From Lumnitzera littorea (taxonomy: Eukaryota > Streptophyta > Magnoliopsida > Myrtales > Combretaceae): a stretch of 64,000 nt of DNA. Position numbers and translations under genes: made by a program. The stretch covers positions 34,210,341-34,274,340 of the forward strand of contig JAMXBB010000003.1 in NCBI GenBank assembly GCA_024138015.1, given 5' to 3'. The notes under the pieces were generated by a model. The model was not told the DNA's origin and searched no databases. It saw only the letters and a list, made by a program, of their open reading frames with translations. Numbering within the stretch: position 1 is the first letter of the stretch; each line of letters begins with the position of its first letter. This document shows, one piece after another, positions 22,890 to 35,397 of the stretch.

Positions 22890-24688
22890 TGTCATGACCC
22901 TAAGGAGGGTCTAGTAAGATTGTCTAAAATTTTCATATTATGTGTGTACCTATAATTTGAAAATTGCTTTCCAAGTCAGAGATTACAAGACTCTAAATAA
23001 TTAATTACTAAAGTTTTCGATTTTTAATTTAATTAACTTACTATAACATATAAGTGATTATAGATATTCGACCACAATCCACCAAAACCGTAGAGAATCG
23101 GTATCCCTTAACAAATGCTAAGATAAGGTAGTAAAGTTCTAAAAATTAAACATATGCAAGTTATACATATAAGTCAAGCAAAATATACAGTTTGTTCTTA
23201 GATTCTAACTTTTATGTATCTTGACGCTGGTACTCAACACTCAACTCTTAACCCATACCTGATAATTTATCAACCTATAAATGAAAACTATTGAAGAGTT
23301 AGTTAGAAGATTTTAGTGAGTTATTTCTCATACTATACTAGTAAGTAGGTTATCAAACATTTTATTAACAAACATATGAATACATAAACAAGTAGTATGC
23401 CAAACAATATATATGCAGTTGATTGGTATTGCATATAACGTCGGATTTAACCCCTTCTGAAGTAAGGGTTGGAGATACATTGGTACTAATCATAACAGAA
23501 CTCTAGTACCTAGGGTTTTTAAACCATATATGTATTTATTTATTAATTCCCTATTTCACAAAACAGGTTTCACTAGTGGTGAGGTAGCCTCCGCAATCCA
23601 CACTTACACCGTACAGCGGCAATCTCTAGATGTGACCCCCAACCACCGACAGTTAGTGTCTTTGGCACTAGTAAAACCAGCGAGCCAAGTGTAGGGTCTT
23701 GTTGTACTAATGCTCCCATATTATACTAATCAAATCATGTGGGAATCCATCCCTCCAAGGCCCTTCATTACCAACTGCATAAGGAGACGACTAGAACATT
23801 ATATGTAATGTTTGTGTTTTATGCATGATCCATTTTATTTTAAATTAAGTTGGGCATGATTAATTCAATTTATCAAGTGATCAACCATTATTAACAAACC
23901 ATTCAAATTATGCAACAATCAATCATATAACCGAATCTTCAATTATTACATTTAACAGTATTTTACACAGTAATCAATCAATATCAGGCATACGTATAAC
24001 CTGAAACCTTATGCATAAAATTATTAATATTTAATTTACGGGCACTAACTATAAGGACAAAATAAGTATAGAGTAATCGGGAATACTCACTTGATCATTG
24101 AGTTTATCAATAGTCGTAATATTCCACTTGATAAGTGAGTATTCATATTGGGATCACTTGACATTTAGGGAATATAAAAGATAATAAGTATCCAAGTAGA
24201 ATAACTAAGCTATTCATATATTTGGTACTAACTATTTAAATTAGTTATCTATTCTTAGGAAATACTTGGTTCGAGCTTTTTCGTTAGTCGCATATAACTT
24301 TTTTAATTTAACTCTGATTTTTTTGAACTTAGAGTTCATTTTGATCATTTTCGGACATACTTTTTTATAGCGAGGTCCGTTTTGGATGTTGTAATTCGCA
24401 ATTTTGATTGTGATATAAAAATATTACAAATTTCATCATTTTGACTTAAATAGTTACAAAATATCAATTTAAGCTTTTCCTTGTATAATTATGATTTAAT
24501 AATTATTTATATCTCATAATTTTGTAATTTTCTTATTTTAAGTCTATTTTTCTATAATTACTCATTTTAACTTATTTTTGAGGTTTAAGATTTATTAATT
24601 CAAATTTTTATACTTTATCATTTTTCTAATTAATTAATTAATTATTATTATTATTAATTACGAAAATTACTTAATTTATTATAAGTGA

Positions 24689-24721
24689 TGACATAGTAGC
24701 ATATGGGAGTGCTACGTGTCA
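24689..24721. promoter_or_regulatory. Inverted ACGT-core motif pair in solo LTR A
   Basis: Arms TGACATAGTAGCA and TGCTACGTGTCA are inverted copies. The same pair, better kept, is present in LTR B at 41121-41153. bZIP factors are known to bind ACGT cores. Confidence 0.5.
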
Positions 24722-25079
24722 CATTTGTGCATTTTCCATATTTTCTATTATTTTCTTATTTCTTGTATTTTACAGTATAATTATATATTAATACTTATTA
24801 CTATATTTAATTAATTTTTTCTAAATTACTTATTTATTCTACTTTCTCCTAATATTGCAGTACACGTAAATATTTATATATGTATTTATTAAATTACCTT
24901 ATTTATTAAATTAATATTATAGTATATTATATATACTTATATTTCTACATATACGATGCTATTTATATATGTATATTTATACGTATAATATACTCTATGT
25001 ATTAAATTATTTTAACCTTAATTATATACTATATACTATATGTATGTGTATAATATACATGTATTTGTACTTTATATAC

Positions 25080-25176
25080 ATATATGGTTGTATTATATAT
25101 ATATATATATATACAAAAATATAAAATACATTTAATAATATACATATATACATACATGTCCAACACGTTTAGCACT

Positions 25177-25245
<69 letters not shown>

Positions 25246-25320
25246 TTTATAAAATGAAAATACTAAGTATAAATATACCTACTATACACGTATATATATA
25301 TATATATATATATATAACAA
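25080..25320 (+). repeat. (TA)n and (GA)n microsatellites
   Basis: AT runs at about 25097-25112, 25177-25203 and 25292-25315, and an unbroken GA run at about 25204-25242. The surroundings (24900-25680) are saturated with ATATAC words. Confidence 0.95.
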
Positions 25321-26618
25321 AAAAATCAAAATACTATATATATATTTACATGAAGAAAAGACTAAATACTTACTTATGTACATAAATACTGAAATACATA
25401 ATACATATATATATCATATACGTATATACCCATTTATACATACATTTATATCTTAAAAAAAATACTATGTACATATACATATATACACTTAGTCACATGT
25501 ACATACATATACATAAGGAAATGCATAGTATATATATATTATATACACATACATGTACATACTTTAGACTATATATAATATACATATATGTTCACTCATA
25601 CATACATAAATAAATAAAAAAACACCCAATATACAAGTACATGTTATGGAATATAGATATATGTACTAAAATAAATAAATATACCTACCTAAATTCTTTA
25701 GTAAAATAAATGATTTAACTCCCCTTAATTTCTTCTTCTTCTTCTTAGTATTTGTTGAATTGTGTGTGTTTTGCTTTGGTTTTTCTCTTTTCTTTTTCAA
25801 TTTGTGTATGTGTTTTTCTTTGTTTCTTTTTCTCCTTTTGGTTTCAATTTCCAGGTTTTCCAGGCATGATCAATGCAGGAGGAAATGAGCAAATAATAAT
25901 AAGAAAGAAAAGAACAAATCTAAGGAGATGAAGGCATTAAATTGGATAAGACATTTAATAATTTCATTTGGTGTTCTGTACATAAATTTAACACTTGAAA
26001 GATGTGAAAAGAAGGGTAAAAAAAAAAAAAAACTTGGGTTGCTTAGGACCACATGGAGCAAGAGGAAAAATTAGGAAGAACGAAAAAAGAAAAGAAAAAG
26101 AAAGAAAAAAGGAAGAAAAAGGAAAATAAAAATAATTATATTAAAATTTTCCAAACATAAAAATCATAAAATTAATATTTATAAATTAATTTTGAGATTT
26201 TATGAAAATTTATTAATTTAATTGGTACTTGCTATGTTAATAATATTTACGAGTTATTTCAATATTTTCGTTAGGGTTTATATGCGATTATACAATTTAG
26301 TTAATAATTGTAATTGACTATGGTTATATTAGTTTTAAGTTATACTTATTTATTTTATAATCTTAAAATTATAGTTTTAAGGTTTTTATCAAGTTAGAAT
26401 TCAATTTCGAGTATTTATGTATATATAGGATTTACGGTTTTTATATACGATTGGGGTTTCGATCAAAATTTTAGGGTTTTTATTACTTATAATATATTTA
26501 AATTTATAATTTCTTAAAATTTTTTATCTTACTTGGCTTTAACGACTTATAAAGTCATCTACAGTACTAGGATTTAATTCTACTCTTAAATAGCTAACTT
26601 TGTAGAGTTTACAGTTAA

Positions 26619-27400
26619 AGTATAGTTAGAACAACTAAAAAGAAGATATATTAACTAACCTTGCATAGAAGTGAACCTGTTTATTTTTCACTTAAGGACT
26701 CGATCGACTCTTAAACTTCAAATTTTAAGGCTAAAAACTAGGTAAATTAGGTTCCTAAAGATTTCACTAATTAATTTTAACTAAGTACAAAAATCGTAAT
26801 AATGGTGAATAGGGCACTTTAGTGAATTAATTATTCAACAAAATCATAAACAGATGCTATTAACAATTTTTCTTTGTATACTCTCTAGATTTCAACCAAG
26901 AAAATCAAAAGTTTGACCTAAAAATTGCCAAATATTTAAGAACAAATAGAGTTCAAGCTGATAGGGAAGTATAACCATTTATAAACAAAAATAAGCATTT
27001 AATGTCATGATATTCAATTCAATTCAAAATCCATTTCCTATATTCCCTTCTCCACACGTTAGAATAGAAAGTGTCCACACTGTCTTCAATGTCTAATAGG
27101 AAATGAAAAAAATCATAGAAAATGAAAAATTGGTACTTCCTTAGTTTCAATTTTGCAACAACAAGGATAATTCCAACCGTGATATCAATTAAAGGATCAT
27201 CTAGTTTAGATCAACCTTGTCTCTACAAGCACTCATAAGTACAGAGTAGTAGCAATTATCCAGATTCTACCCACTTAGGTAGGTGTTAAAAAAAAAAAAT
27301 AGACTAACAGCAAAGTAAAGTAAAAAAAAAAAAAAAGAAATAAAAGAAAAGAAAAAAAATAGAAAGTAACATAGAAAATATCAGAAAGGCATGCAAGGCT
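26619..27400 (-). other. Athila-2 3' non-coding region, upstream part
   Basis: Sequence between the post-pol ORF and solo LTR A. Purine-rich runs lie at 27290-27360. No further gene is seen. Confidence 0.6.
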
Positions 27401-28541
27401 CTAACTGTCTCGTTCTGTGTTGTTAGTCTCCTCACCGGAAATCTCGTAGCATAACTGCTCTGCAACTATTGGCTGGAAGTAAGAAATAGTAGACTTCAGC
27501 ATCTCAGACAAAGTAGTCATTAACTTCTTGTTCTTCTTTCGCTCTTTTTGAATTTCCTCCCGGATTTCCCTAATCTCTACGCCTAGCTACTCATAATTAC
27601 TAACTAAAGGAGGAGGATAGGATGTAGAGGCTCGAGTAGTATGAGGATTTTTAGGAACATCCTCCTCATCAATTGGATTTGCCTTATTTGTCATCTTAAA
27701 CAACCCCCAACCCCTAAAGGGTGCAGTTGAGATGGGCTTGCATGGAATACCCTCATCCCCTTTAGATTGTCGAAAAACCCCCATTCCTTCCAACAATGCC
27801 ATAATATAACCACCACAAAAAATAACCTATGTCCTTGTATTATCCACTTGTCTATAAATGAAATTGGCTATTTCTATCCTAAGATGAATTTGATATCCAG
27901 AAATCAAGTTGTAAAGATAGAACATATCAAAACTTGTTACCTTATTGTGGTTGGTTTTCTTACAGTTGATGGTATGGGCGAGAATATGGTGGAATAGCTT
28001 ATGCTCCACTGCTATAAAAGTCATGGCAAGAGACATAGAAGGTACAAAGTTATCTCGCCTTGGTTGAATCAGCTAGTACTAGAATTTTTCAGTAGTCATA
28101 TCAGTAGGCTAAGAATTTGGTAGATCCTCCTCTTCCTCATCATATAATCCCCAAAATTTAACCAATTTGATTGAGTTCGATCACATGAATATCTCCATAT
28201 GCTCGGAAGGTAATAGTGGACAATTTCCCATCTCTCTCAAAATGCAAAGTAGATAAGAACTCGATTGTGATATTTTTGAATGTAGGTTCCTTGATTTCAA
28301 AAAATTTGAACCAAGTCTTGTCTAGCATAATATGTTAAATCCTCTCATCCATCCCATATTCTTACAATAGAGCCCAATCCAAGTATTGATGATTCATGAA
28401 TGTTATCTTTTGCAGCTTCTTCTTCCACTCTTTAGCATAATCATGGTTTGACAACAAATCTCTACTCGAGCTTCGTAAAGATGATGCAACAGTAGCAGTT
28501 TTCTATTTCTTTCTCTGAGGTTGGAGCTTCTTGGGTGGCAT
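27401..28541 (-). pseudogene. Athila-2 post-pol (env-position) ORF, ATHILA ORF-1 family
   Basis: The frame starts at 28541 with MPPKKLQPQRKK and includes YAKEWKKKLQ, YLDWALL, DKTWFKFFEIKEPTFKNI and IEFLSTLHFE (28480-28230). It continues in other frames to ALLEGMGVFRQSKGDEGIP (about 27760-27805) and EIREEIQKERKKNKKLM near the C-terminus (27520-27570), with a stop at 27401. The W...L...F...EPT...EFLST pattern belongs to the ATHILA ORF-1 family, found between pol and the 3' LTR in Athila elements and often called env-like because of its position. I see no signal peptide or membrane segment, so an envelope role is not supported by this sequence. It has stops and at least one frameshift. Confidence 0.8.
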
Positions 28542-28981
28542 TGTAGATGTTGAGGAACAAATTTGAAAGAGGGAAGAGTTAATGTTAGTGTAGAAGATGA
28601 AGAGATTAAATGTGTGTGAGATGGAGTGAGGGAGAGTGAAAGGTACATGCGAAAGAAGTGGAGAGAGGGAAAAAGAAGAGGGAAGTTGGGGGAGACAAAT
28701 GAGTGAGGAGAGAGAGAAAATCAACCGATGTTGCTTTATATCACAGTATATACACCGACACTTTGCATCTATATGCTGGCAGCGTACATGGTCGGCGTAA
28801 AATAGGAAGGTCAATTAAAGGCTGATGGCCTTTAGTTCAAAATGCTGGCCTTCAATTGAAAATTTCACGCATTTTTTTTTTGGATAGAATAAAAAATAAA
28901 AATAAAAATTAATTTAGTTAGACATAGGTTGCCTCCTATGAACTGCTTAGTTTATAGTCGTTAGCTCGACTTTTTCGGTCC
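28542..28981 (-). other. Spacer between integrase and post-pol ORF of Athila-2
   Basis: Non-coding. Near 28740-28860 it carries ATGCTGGC and TCAATTAAAGGCTG words that also occur in the Athila-2 LTRs (for example 21820-21880). A tract rich in GAGAG lies at 28600-28710. Confidence 0.5.
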
Positions 28982-30090
28982 TTACAACAGGTTTACGTTC
29001 GCCACAATAGTGGCATTATTGTCCATATTTCCCTCTTTAAAATAATGTTTGAGAAGGTGACCATTTACCTTTAAAGTATGGTTGTCTCCTACCTTCAACT
29101 CGACTGTACCATAGGGAAAAACATTAGCTATTTCAAATGGTTCAAACCATTGAGATTTTAACTTACTTGGGAACAACTTCAATTGTGGGTTGTATAATAA
29201 AATTTTTTAACTAGGCACAAACTCCCGCTGTTAGATGTTCCTATCGTGCCATCACTTAGCTCTCTTCTTGTTTATCTTAGCATTTTCATATGCTTCTTTT
29301 CTAATCTCATCCAGCTAGTTCCATTGGAGCAACCTCTTTTCACTTACAACTTCTAAATGAAAGTTAAGGTATTTTATGGCCCAGTATGCTTTGTGCTTAA
29401 GCTCTAAGGTGGGTAACATGATTTACCAAAGATAATTTTGTATGGAGACATTCTTATAGGGGTTTTAAAAGCTGTCCTATAAGCTCACAATGCATCATCA
29501 AGTTTTAATGACCAATCCTTCCTAGATGCATTAATAGTCTTTTCTAAGATATGCTTTATTTCCTTATTGGACAACTCAACTTGTCCATATGTTTGTAGGT
29601 GATATGGGGTAGTAATTTTATGAATAACTCCATATTTTGATAACAATTTTTCAAACTATCGATTGCAAAAATGCGATCCCCTATCACTTATAATAGCTCT
29701 AGGTACCTCAAATCTAGAAAATATGTTCTTTTTCAAAAATTTAATTACATCCCTAACATCATTAGTTTGTAGAGTAACCACTTCTACCCATTTTGACACA
29801 TAATCTATAGCTAAAAGTATATATTTATTTGAAAAAGATAAGAGAAAAGGACCCATGAAATCTATTCCCCATACATTAAAAAGCTAAATTACTAGAATGC
29901 TAGTTTGTCGTAATTCATGTCTCCTGGAAATATTGCCAGTCCTTTAGCATTGGGCATAAGACATAACATAGTTCCTGTAATCACTAAACAAATTGAGCCA
30001 ATAAAATCCACAAGATAAAATCTTAGCTACAGTTCTTTCCATACCAAAATGGCCTCTTTTTTCCTTAGAATGACAGTGCTAAATTATGCT
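28982..30090 (-). pseudogene. Athila-2 integrase
   Basis: The minus strand shows, in order, a zinc-binding-like region (HCHSKEKRGHFGMERT then YAQC, about 29940-30075) and the DDE core with MGPFLLSFSNKYILLAIDYV, VSKWVEVVTLQTND and VPRAIISDRGSHF (29656-29856). The weaker region to 29200 leads to the C-terminal KLKSQWFEPFEIANVFPYG with VNGHLLKHYFKEG (28982-29182). D of AIDYVSKW and D of ISDRGSHF are the first two acids of the catalytic triad; the third falls in a frameshifted part. Integrase joins element DNA to the host chromosome. The last Cys pair of the zinc region is damaged (CDRC to YAQC), and several stops are present. Confidence 0.9.
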
Positions 30091-30249
30091 AAGTTGTTTA
30101 GTTTCAAGTATACAATGTCTAATTATTTGGTCAGCACAATATTTAAATAGATACGATTTATCTCAGAAATAATATTTCATATAATGTAAAAACTTCTTTT
30201 TCTTTTAAAATAAGAAATTGTATGGTATGGTTTTGCTAACAAAGTAATT

Positions 30250-30960
30250 GACTATATTAGAGTACCAAGGTAATCCTTGGATCTCTACTGCATATAACTG
30301 TTCATCAGGGAACTTTTCATTAATGGTAGCTCTAAATAGTTAGATTCTAAACGAGATAAATGATCAGCAATCACATTTTCAATTCCCTTTTTATCTTTGA
30401 TTTCTAGGTTGAATTCTTGCAGTAGTATGATCCAACAAATTAGCCAAGGTTTACATCAGCTTTAGCAAATAGATATTTCAGAGCAGCATGGTCTGTGTAC
30501 ACTATGATCTTAGAACTTATTAGATAAGGCCTAAACTTGTCACATGCAAATATGACTGTTAAAAGCTCTTTTTCTATTGTGGCATAGTTTCTCTAGGTCT
30601 TATTCAAGGTTCTACTAGCATAGTATAATATATGAAATAACTTACCTCTCCTCTACCCTAGTACTGCTCCTATGGCATTGTTGCTGGCATTATACATCAA
30701 CTTGAAAGGTAGCTCCCAATCAGGTGCAATGATCATTGGTGTCGAAGTAAGCTTCTCCTTCAATAGATTGAATGCCTGCAAGCAATTGTCATAAAAAACA
30801 AAAGTAGAATCTTTTTCAAGTAAATTAGAAAGAGTTCTAGAGATTTTAGAGAAGTTCCTGATAAATCTCCTATAGAAATCAACATGCCTTAGAAAACTCT
30901 TGACTCTTTTGATTGAAGTAGGTGGTGGTAGCTTCTCTATTATCTCAACTTTTTCCTTAT
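30250..30960 (-). pseudogene. Athila-2 RNase H / connection domain
   Basis: The minus strand reads DSTFVFYDNCLQAFNLLKEKL (about 30760-30820), then TPMIIAPDWELPFKLM, NAIGAVLG, FHILYYASRTLNKT (about 30600-30640) and TIEKELLTVIFACDKFRPYL with IIVYTDHAALKYLFAKADVN (about 30450-30570). These are standard gypsy RNase H landmarks; the D of YTDHAALK is a catalytic position. The N-terminal catalytic D (CDAS in relatives) reads YNAS here, so even an intact copy would be impaired. Stops occur near 30655 and 30595. Confidence 0.88.
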
Positions 30961-30965
30961 CAACT

Positions 30966-31436
30966 TCAATCCCCTTTTTTTACACCTTGTGACCTAAGAT
31001 TATTCTTTCTCTTACTATAAAATGCCATTTTTGCTAATTGAGAACACCTTTTAAGCATATAGCCTAAATTAGTCAAACATGAGTCAAATGACTTCCCAAA
31101 GACTGAGAAGTCATCCATAAATATTTCAATAAAATCTTCTAACATGTTAGAAAATATAAATATAGACATCATGCATCTTTGGAAAGTAGGGGGTGCATTG
31201 AAGAGACCAAAGGGCATTCTCTTAAAGGTGAAAGTGTCGTAAGGACATGTAAAGGTGGTTTTCTCCCAGTCTTCGGATACTATATGAATTTGATTATAAC
31301 CAGAATGATCATTTAGAAAACAGTAATAGTCATGCCTTGAAAGTTTTTCTAACATCTTATCTATGAAAGGGAGGGGGAAGTGATCTTTACAGGTGGCATA
31401 ATTCAATTTTTTATAATCTATATAGACTCTACCCAA
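30966..31436 (-). pseudogene. Athila-2 reverse transcriptase core
   Basis: This is the longest well-kept frame of the window (156 codons). It opens GRVYIDYKKLN, with DHFPLPFIDKMLEKL next, then NDHSGYNQIHI, KTTFTCPYDTFTFKRMPFGL, FNAPPTFQRCMMSIF and the catalytic IFMDDFSVFG, ending in LGYMLKRC. The FMDD box, a common variant of YxDD in Athila, keeps both aspartates. The normal DGYSGYNQI reads NDHSGYNQI, so the first catalytic Asp region is altered. After about residue 140 a frameshift leads to a meaningless tail. It copies element RNA into DNA in virus-like particles in relatives. It lies between protease (31621-32140) and RNase H. Confidence 0.95.
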
Positions 31437-31620
31437 TCACAGTGCAAGTAAGGATTAGCTTACTAACCTCGTTTTTAACTACAGTCATACTACCTTTTTT
31501 TCGTATTACTTGAATGGGACTAACCCACTTACTATATGAGATAGGGTAGATAATACCTGCATCCAGCAATTTGAGCACCTCTTTCTTTACTACTTCCTTG
31601 AGAGTTGGGTTAAGTCATCT

Positions 31621-32140
31621 TTATGGTTGTATTGTGGATTTGCACTTAGCCTCCGACAATATCTTGTGAGTGCCAATTAAGGGACTGATCCCCTTAATAT
31701 CAGTAATGGTCCGTCTAATGGCTTCTTTATGCTCTCTTAGAACTCTTAGAAGTTGTTCTTCTTGACCACTTATCAAAATTACTCGATCGTCCATCACTCT
31801 TAAAGTAAGCTTACCTTGTTCCACGTCTATCAACGCCTTACTTGTTGCAAGAAACGGTCTGCCAAGAATCATGGGTACCTCTTTGTCCTCCTTCATTTCT
31901 AAGACTATAAAGTCAACTGAGAAGATAAATTTGTTTACCTTTACCAAGATATTCTCTACAATACCCCTTAGGTATTTGATACTCCTATTAGCAAGTTGTA
32001 GGGTGACATAGGCCTCATTGCAGTCTCTAAGTCCTAACTTCCTGAAAATAGACAGATGCATTAAATTTATACTTGCACTAGAATCAATAAGAACTTTATC
32101 AAAATAAAAATTTCCTATTGTGCAAAGAACAGTAAAACTC
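31621..32140 (-). pseudogene. Athila-2 aspartic protease
   Basis: An open minus-strand frame runs from about 32140 to 31621 without a stop. It includes FTVLCTIGNFYFDKVLIDSS, ASINLMHLSIFRKLGL, CNEAYVTLQLANRSIKYLRG, VNKFIFSVDFIVLEM and PMILGRPFLATSKALIDVE. LIDSSASINL holds the catalytic aspartate; in the family the triplet is usually D-[ST]-G or D-L-G, so the glycine is lost here. ILGRPFL is the conserved C-terminal loop of retropepsins. The enzyme cuts the Gag-Pol polyprotein. This is one of the best preserved stretches of the element. The frame break between it and RT lies near 31440-31620. Confidence 0.92.
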
Positions 32141-32299
32141 CCCTAATCTCTTTGTTTTTGTGGCAAGCTAGATAAATTTTTCTAAAGGATCATAAAATAC
32201 TCTCCTGTAAGCATCATAGATTCATTCCCATTAATCTTTCTCTTCTTGATGAGTAGAACCTTCATGAATTTGGCATATGAAGGCATCTACTGAATTGCC

Positions 32300-33870
32300 T
32301 CTATAAAAGGAATGTTGATTTGTAGCTTCTTAAAAACATTTAAGAATTTAGTAAATTGGGTGTCCAGCTACTGTTGCTTCAGTCTTCCTGGAAAAGGAAC
32401 AGGAGGCACATACGGTTTTACTTCTAATGACTTTTTCTTTGGTTCCTCTACCTCCTACATCCATCTTCCTTTCTTTGAATTTGCCTCCTTTTCTTCAACT
32501 TGTCTATCAACCATTTCCACTTTCATACCACTCCTCAACATTATGGCATTGACACTTTTGGGATTCTCTTCAATATTGTTAAGTAAAGACCCTGATGGTA
32601 TATTACTCAACTATTAAGAGATTTGACTAATATGATTTTCTAAATTTTGAATAGTGGCCTCTTAATTCCGTAACATGGTGTCAATCTTTTGCATATAGCT
32701 CAACATGAACTCTTCCATTCTAGACTTATTCTACTAAGGTGGAGCATTCTGAGAAGGACCTTGCTTCTAGAATCCAGGTGGTGGTTTAAATGCATTATTA
32801 TCATTCCTCCATGAGAAGTTTGGATGGTTGTACCACTTGGGATTGTATGTGTTCAAATACAGTCCTTAGTTACCTCATTGGAAATTGTTAACAAAATTCA
32901 CCTGCTCTCCATTAGATGAAGCTGAGAGATTTCTGGACAGGCACTCAAGAGTCAAACGTGGTCTTGAACATAACTCACAAAAAGCTACATGATTAAAATT
33001 AAAAGATTATGCTAAGGTGAGTTTACTTACCTAAGTAATAAGAGTTGAAGTCTAAGTTGTTAATTGAGATATAGTGTCATTGTCATTGACTAATGCCATT
33101 CTTGATTTACTTCTCTTATTTTCTGAATTATGTGCATTGGAGGCCATCTCTTCTATCAGTGCACTTGCTTCATCATAAGTCTTACCCATTAGAGCACCTA
33201 TAACTACAGCATCTACTAAAGAGCTTAATGTCTAGCAAGCCATGGTGTGGGCATTTTCTGATTACCTCCTTGAATTGCTCTCATGCCTCATAAAGTGACT
33301 TATCACAAAACTTAGTAAAGTTGGTGATATCGCTCCTCAGTTTTGTGGTATTGGTAGGTGGGAAAAATTTCCTTAGAAACTTAGATGAGAGGTCAACCCA
33401 AGTGGTAATTGACTCTTGTGGCAGTGAATAGAACTAAGCTCTAGCTTTATCCCTTAGTGAGAAGGGAAAGAGCTATAATCTGATGACCTCGTTTGTAACA
33501 TTGTTCATCTTCACTGTATTATAGTATTGGAGGAATCTTGCAATATGCTCATTAGGGCTCTCATTTGGATATCCTCTAAACTGATTTGTTTAAACCATTT
33601 GAATGAGCGATGGTTTTAGTTAAAAGTTGTTGGCCTGAATGTTAGGCCTCCTTATGGCAGAACCCATAACAATAGGTACTGTATAGTCCCAAAGTGCTCA
33701 AAGGACACCCTGTATCTAATTGTCATTCTCATTGCTTGCCATCTCAACTTCTTGCACTTCTTGCCTTCCTTTGTTCTATCTCCTCAACTAATGCAAGGTA
33801 CGCTTTATTTCAGAATCTATTGGTAGAATTTTAGTACTTCTACTACTGCGCATAAAACACCTGTAAAGAG
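32300..33870 (-). pseudogene. gag: Athila-2 gag
   Basis: The minus strand from about 33870 shows a short leader, then PSLIQMV, NQFRGYPNESPNEHIARFLQ, YYNTVKMNNVTNEVIRL, LFPFSLRDKARA, FYSLPQESITTWVDLSSKFL and RKFFPPTNTTKLRSDITNF (33280-33620). Then come EQFKEVIRKCPHHGL and a weaker C-terminal part running into the protease. This is the Retrotrans_gag core of Athila. Stops interrupt at Trp or Gln positions (for example KARA followed by a stop). A plus-strand frame at 32312-32617 overlaps it and is not real. In active relatives the protein packages the RNA and primer tRNA. Confidence 0.88.
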
Positions 33871-33940
33871 GATAAGAAACAACACACTTGTAAAGTGCAC
33901 CTAAATTACCAAAAAAAACTAAAAGATTTAATATCTCTAG

Positions 33941-33958
33941 TCCTTGGCAATAGTGCCA
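33941..33958 (-). promoter_or_regulatory. Athila-2 primer-binding site (tRNA-Asp type)
   Basis: TGGCACTATTGCCAAGGA on the minus strand, a few bases after the LTR end at 33966. It differs from the consensus TGGCGCCGTTGCCGGGGA at four positions. Confidence 0.88.
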
Positions 33959-33965
33959 AAAAACT

Positions 33966-35397
33966 TGATCCGCTCAAAATAGATATATAAAATATTGCGA
34001 ATTCTGCAGCAAATATACTGGATCGGAATCAAGTAATAAAGAGTGAGTAAGGCTGTCGATCCCTCGAGGATTATGAAATTACTAAACCTATGATAAATCT
34101 TATCAATATTTAGGCAATTGAAATTGAATTATGAATTAACTAATCTAATAATTACCTTAAAATTGTCAAAAAGAAAATTATGATAATATATCTAAAATGA
34201 AGAAATTAATTGAGAATGTAGGAAAAACAGAATCCACCCTAGTTGTGCAAATCAAATTGTCATCATATTATATAAATTAATAGCTATATGGTCATTAAAG
34301 TAAAATTATCATGCATTAAAATTTAAGGACTTAAACCTTTAATTAATCTATCAACTCCCACATCTCCAATTAATAGTAGACTCTAAATTACAATCATACA
34401 TTTCCTGGTGCTATGATCGACTAATACTCTAAATCAATTATCCTTAATATCTTAGCAAATAATTAACTTGAGACATTATCTTAATCCCTGGATAATATCT
34501 AACTAATCTAATTAGCACCGCTCCTGCATTAGCTAATTAGTTTAATTAAGATTTTTCTAACAAACCCTATATCAACGCCCATATCAATAGTGTTTCTAAC
34601 AATTGTAACCATTAGAGAGTTATAATTGAAATCATAGAAATTGCAATCATAAATTTTCTGTACATCTATAAACCTTATAACATGACTACAATTATCATCT
34701 CCGCTAACTAGGGTTTCATCAATTTCCCACAATTAAACCTAGCTAGCCATGGAAATTAAAATAAAAGTATATATAACAATCGAATTTGCAAAGAAGTTCA
34801 TGATTAGAAATAAGAACAAATCGCATAATTGCATAAATAGAAATAGGATAGAAATCACCAATTCTATAATTATGATAAACAAACTTCAATTGCAAAAACT
34901 CTAAGGATGATCTTCATAGCAATAACACGGTCTTCTCAATGATCCACAAACTACCAAAAGAAAAATCCTTCAAACTATCCCCTAACTTCATCTAAAACTC
35001 TCTAGGATAAAAGAAGATGCTAAAAAGAAGTCCTCTAAAATTTTAACACACACCTAATTATAGAGCAAACAAGGTTGGCTCTCGATTAGATATTTCTTCA
35101 CTAAAGGCCAGTGGTGCTGAGTTCAAGGCCGTCAGTGTTCAATTAAAGGTTGGCAGTGTTCAATGTAGGCTGACTCAAGGCCATCTGTCTTCAATTCCTA
35201 AGTGCATCAGATTAATTCGGGCCTCCTTCGTTTGCATAAAACTCTTCTAAATCACTCATATTTCCACTCTAAATCCTCCGAAACCTAAAATATCCAAATG
35301 AAAATACTTAAGTATTATTTCTTAATGATTTCTAAAAAATCAATAATAATTCCACATAATTCACACACTAAAATATGAATATAATATGCCTTTATCA
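33966..35397 (-). repeat. Athila-2 5' LTR
   Basis: TGATCCGCTC to GCCTTTATCA, the direct-repeat partner of 20660-22111. Confidence 0.93.

Larger units (their letters stand above)
22890..26613. mobile_element. Solo LTR A
   Basis: TGTCATGACC at 22890 and GAGTTTACA ending at 26613 are TG...CA ends, flanked by perfect GTTAA duplications (22885-22889 and 26614-26618). The block is 3.7 kb and has no protein-coding signal. Solo LTR B is the same family in the opposite orientation: A's reverse complement aligns with B over both ends (TGTAAACTC... and ...GGTCATGACA). With only one LTR between duplications, a solo LTR left by LTR-LTR recombination is the simplest reading; a non-coding LARD-like element is the alternative. 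Confidence 0.85.
20660..35397 (-). mobile_element. Athila-2: near-complete Athila LTR retrotransposon
   Basis: LTRs lie at 33966-35397 (5') and 20660-22111 (3') on the minus strand. The 5' LTR is followed by TGGCACTATTGCCAAGGA (33958-33941), an Athila tRNA-Asp primer-binding site. In minus-strand order come gag, protease, RT, RNase H, integrase and a post-pol ORF of Athila type. Solo LTR A interrupts the 3' non-coding part. Without it the element is about 11 kb, the usual Athila length. The flanking pentamers GTCCC and ATCCT could be one duplication diverged by two transitions. It sits in the last codons of the Harbinger transposase. Confidence 0.93.

Noticed and set aside
32312..32617. 101-codon plus-strand frame
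   Set aside because: Antisense to the Athila-2 gag/protease region.
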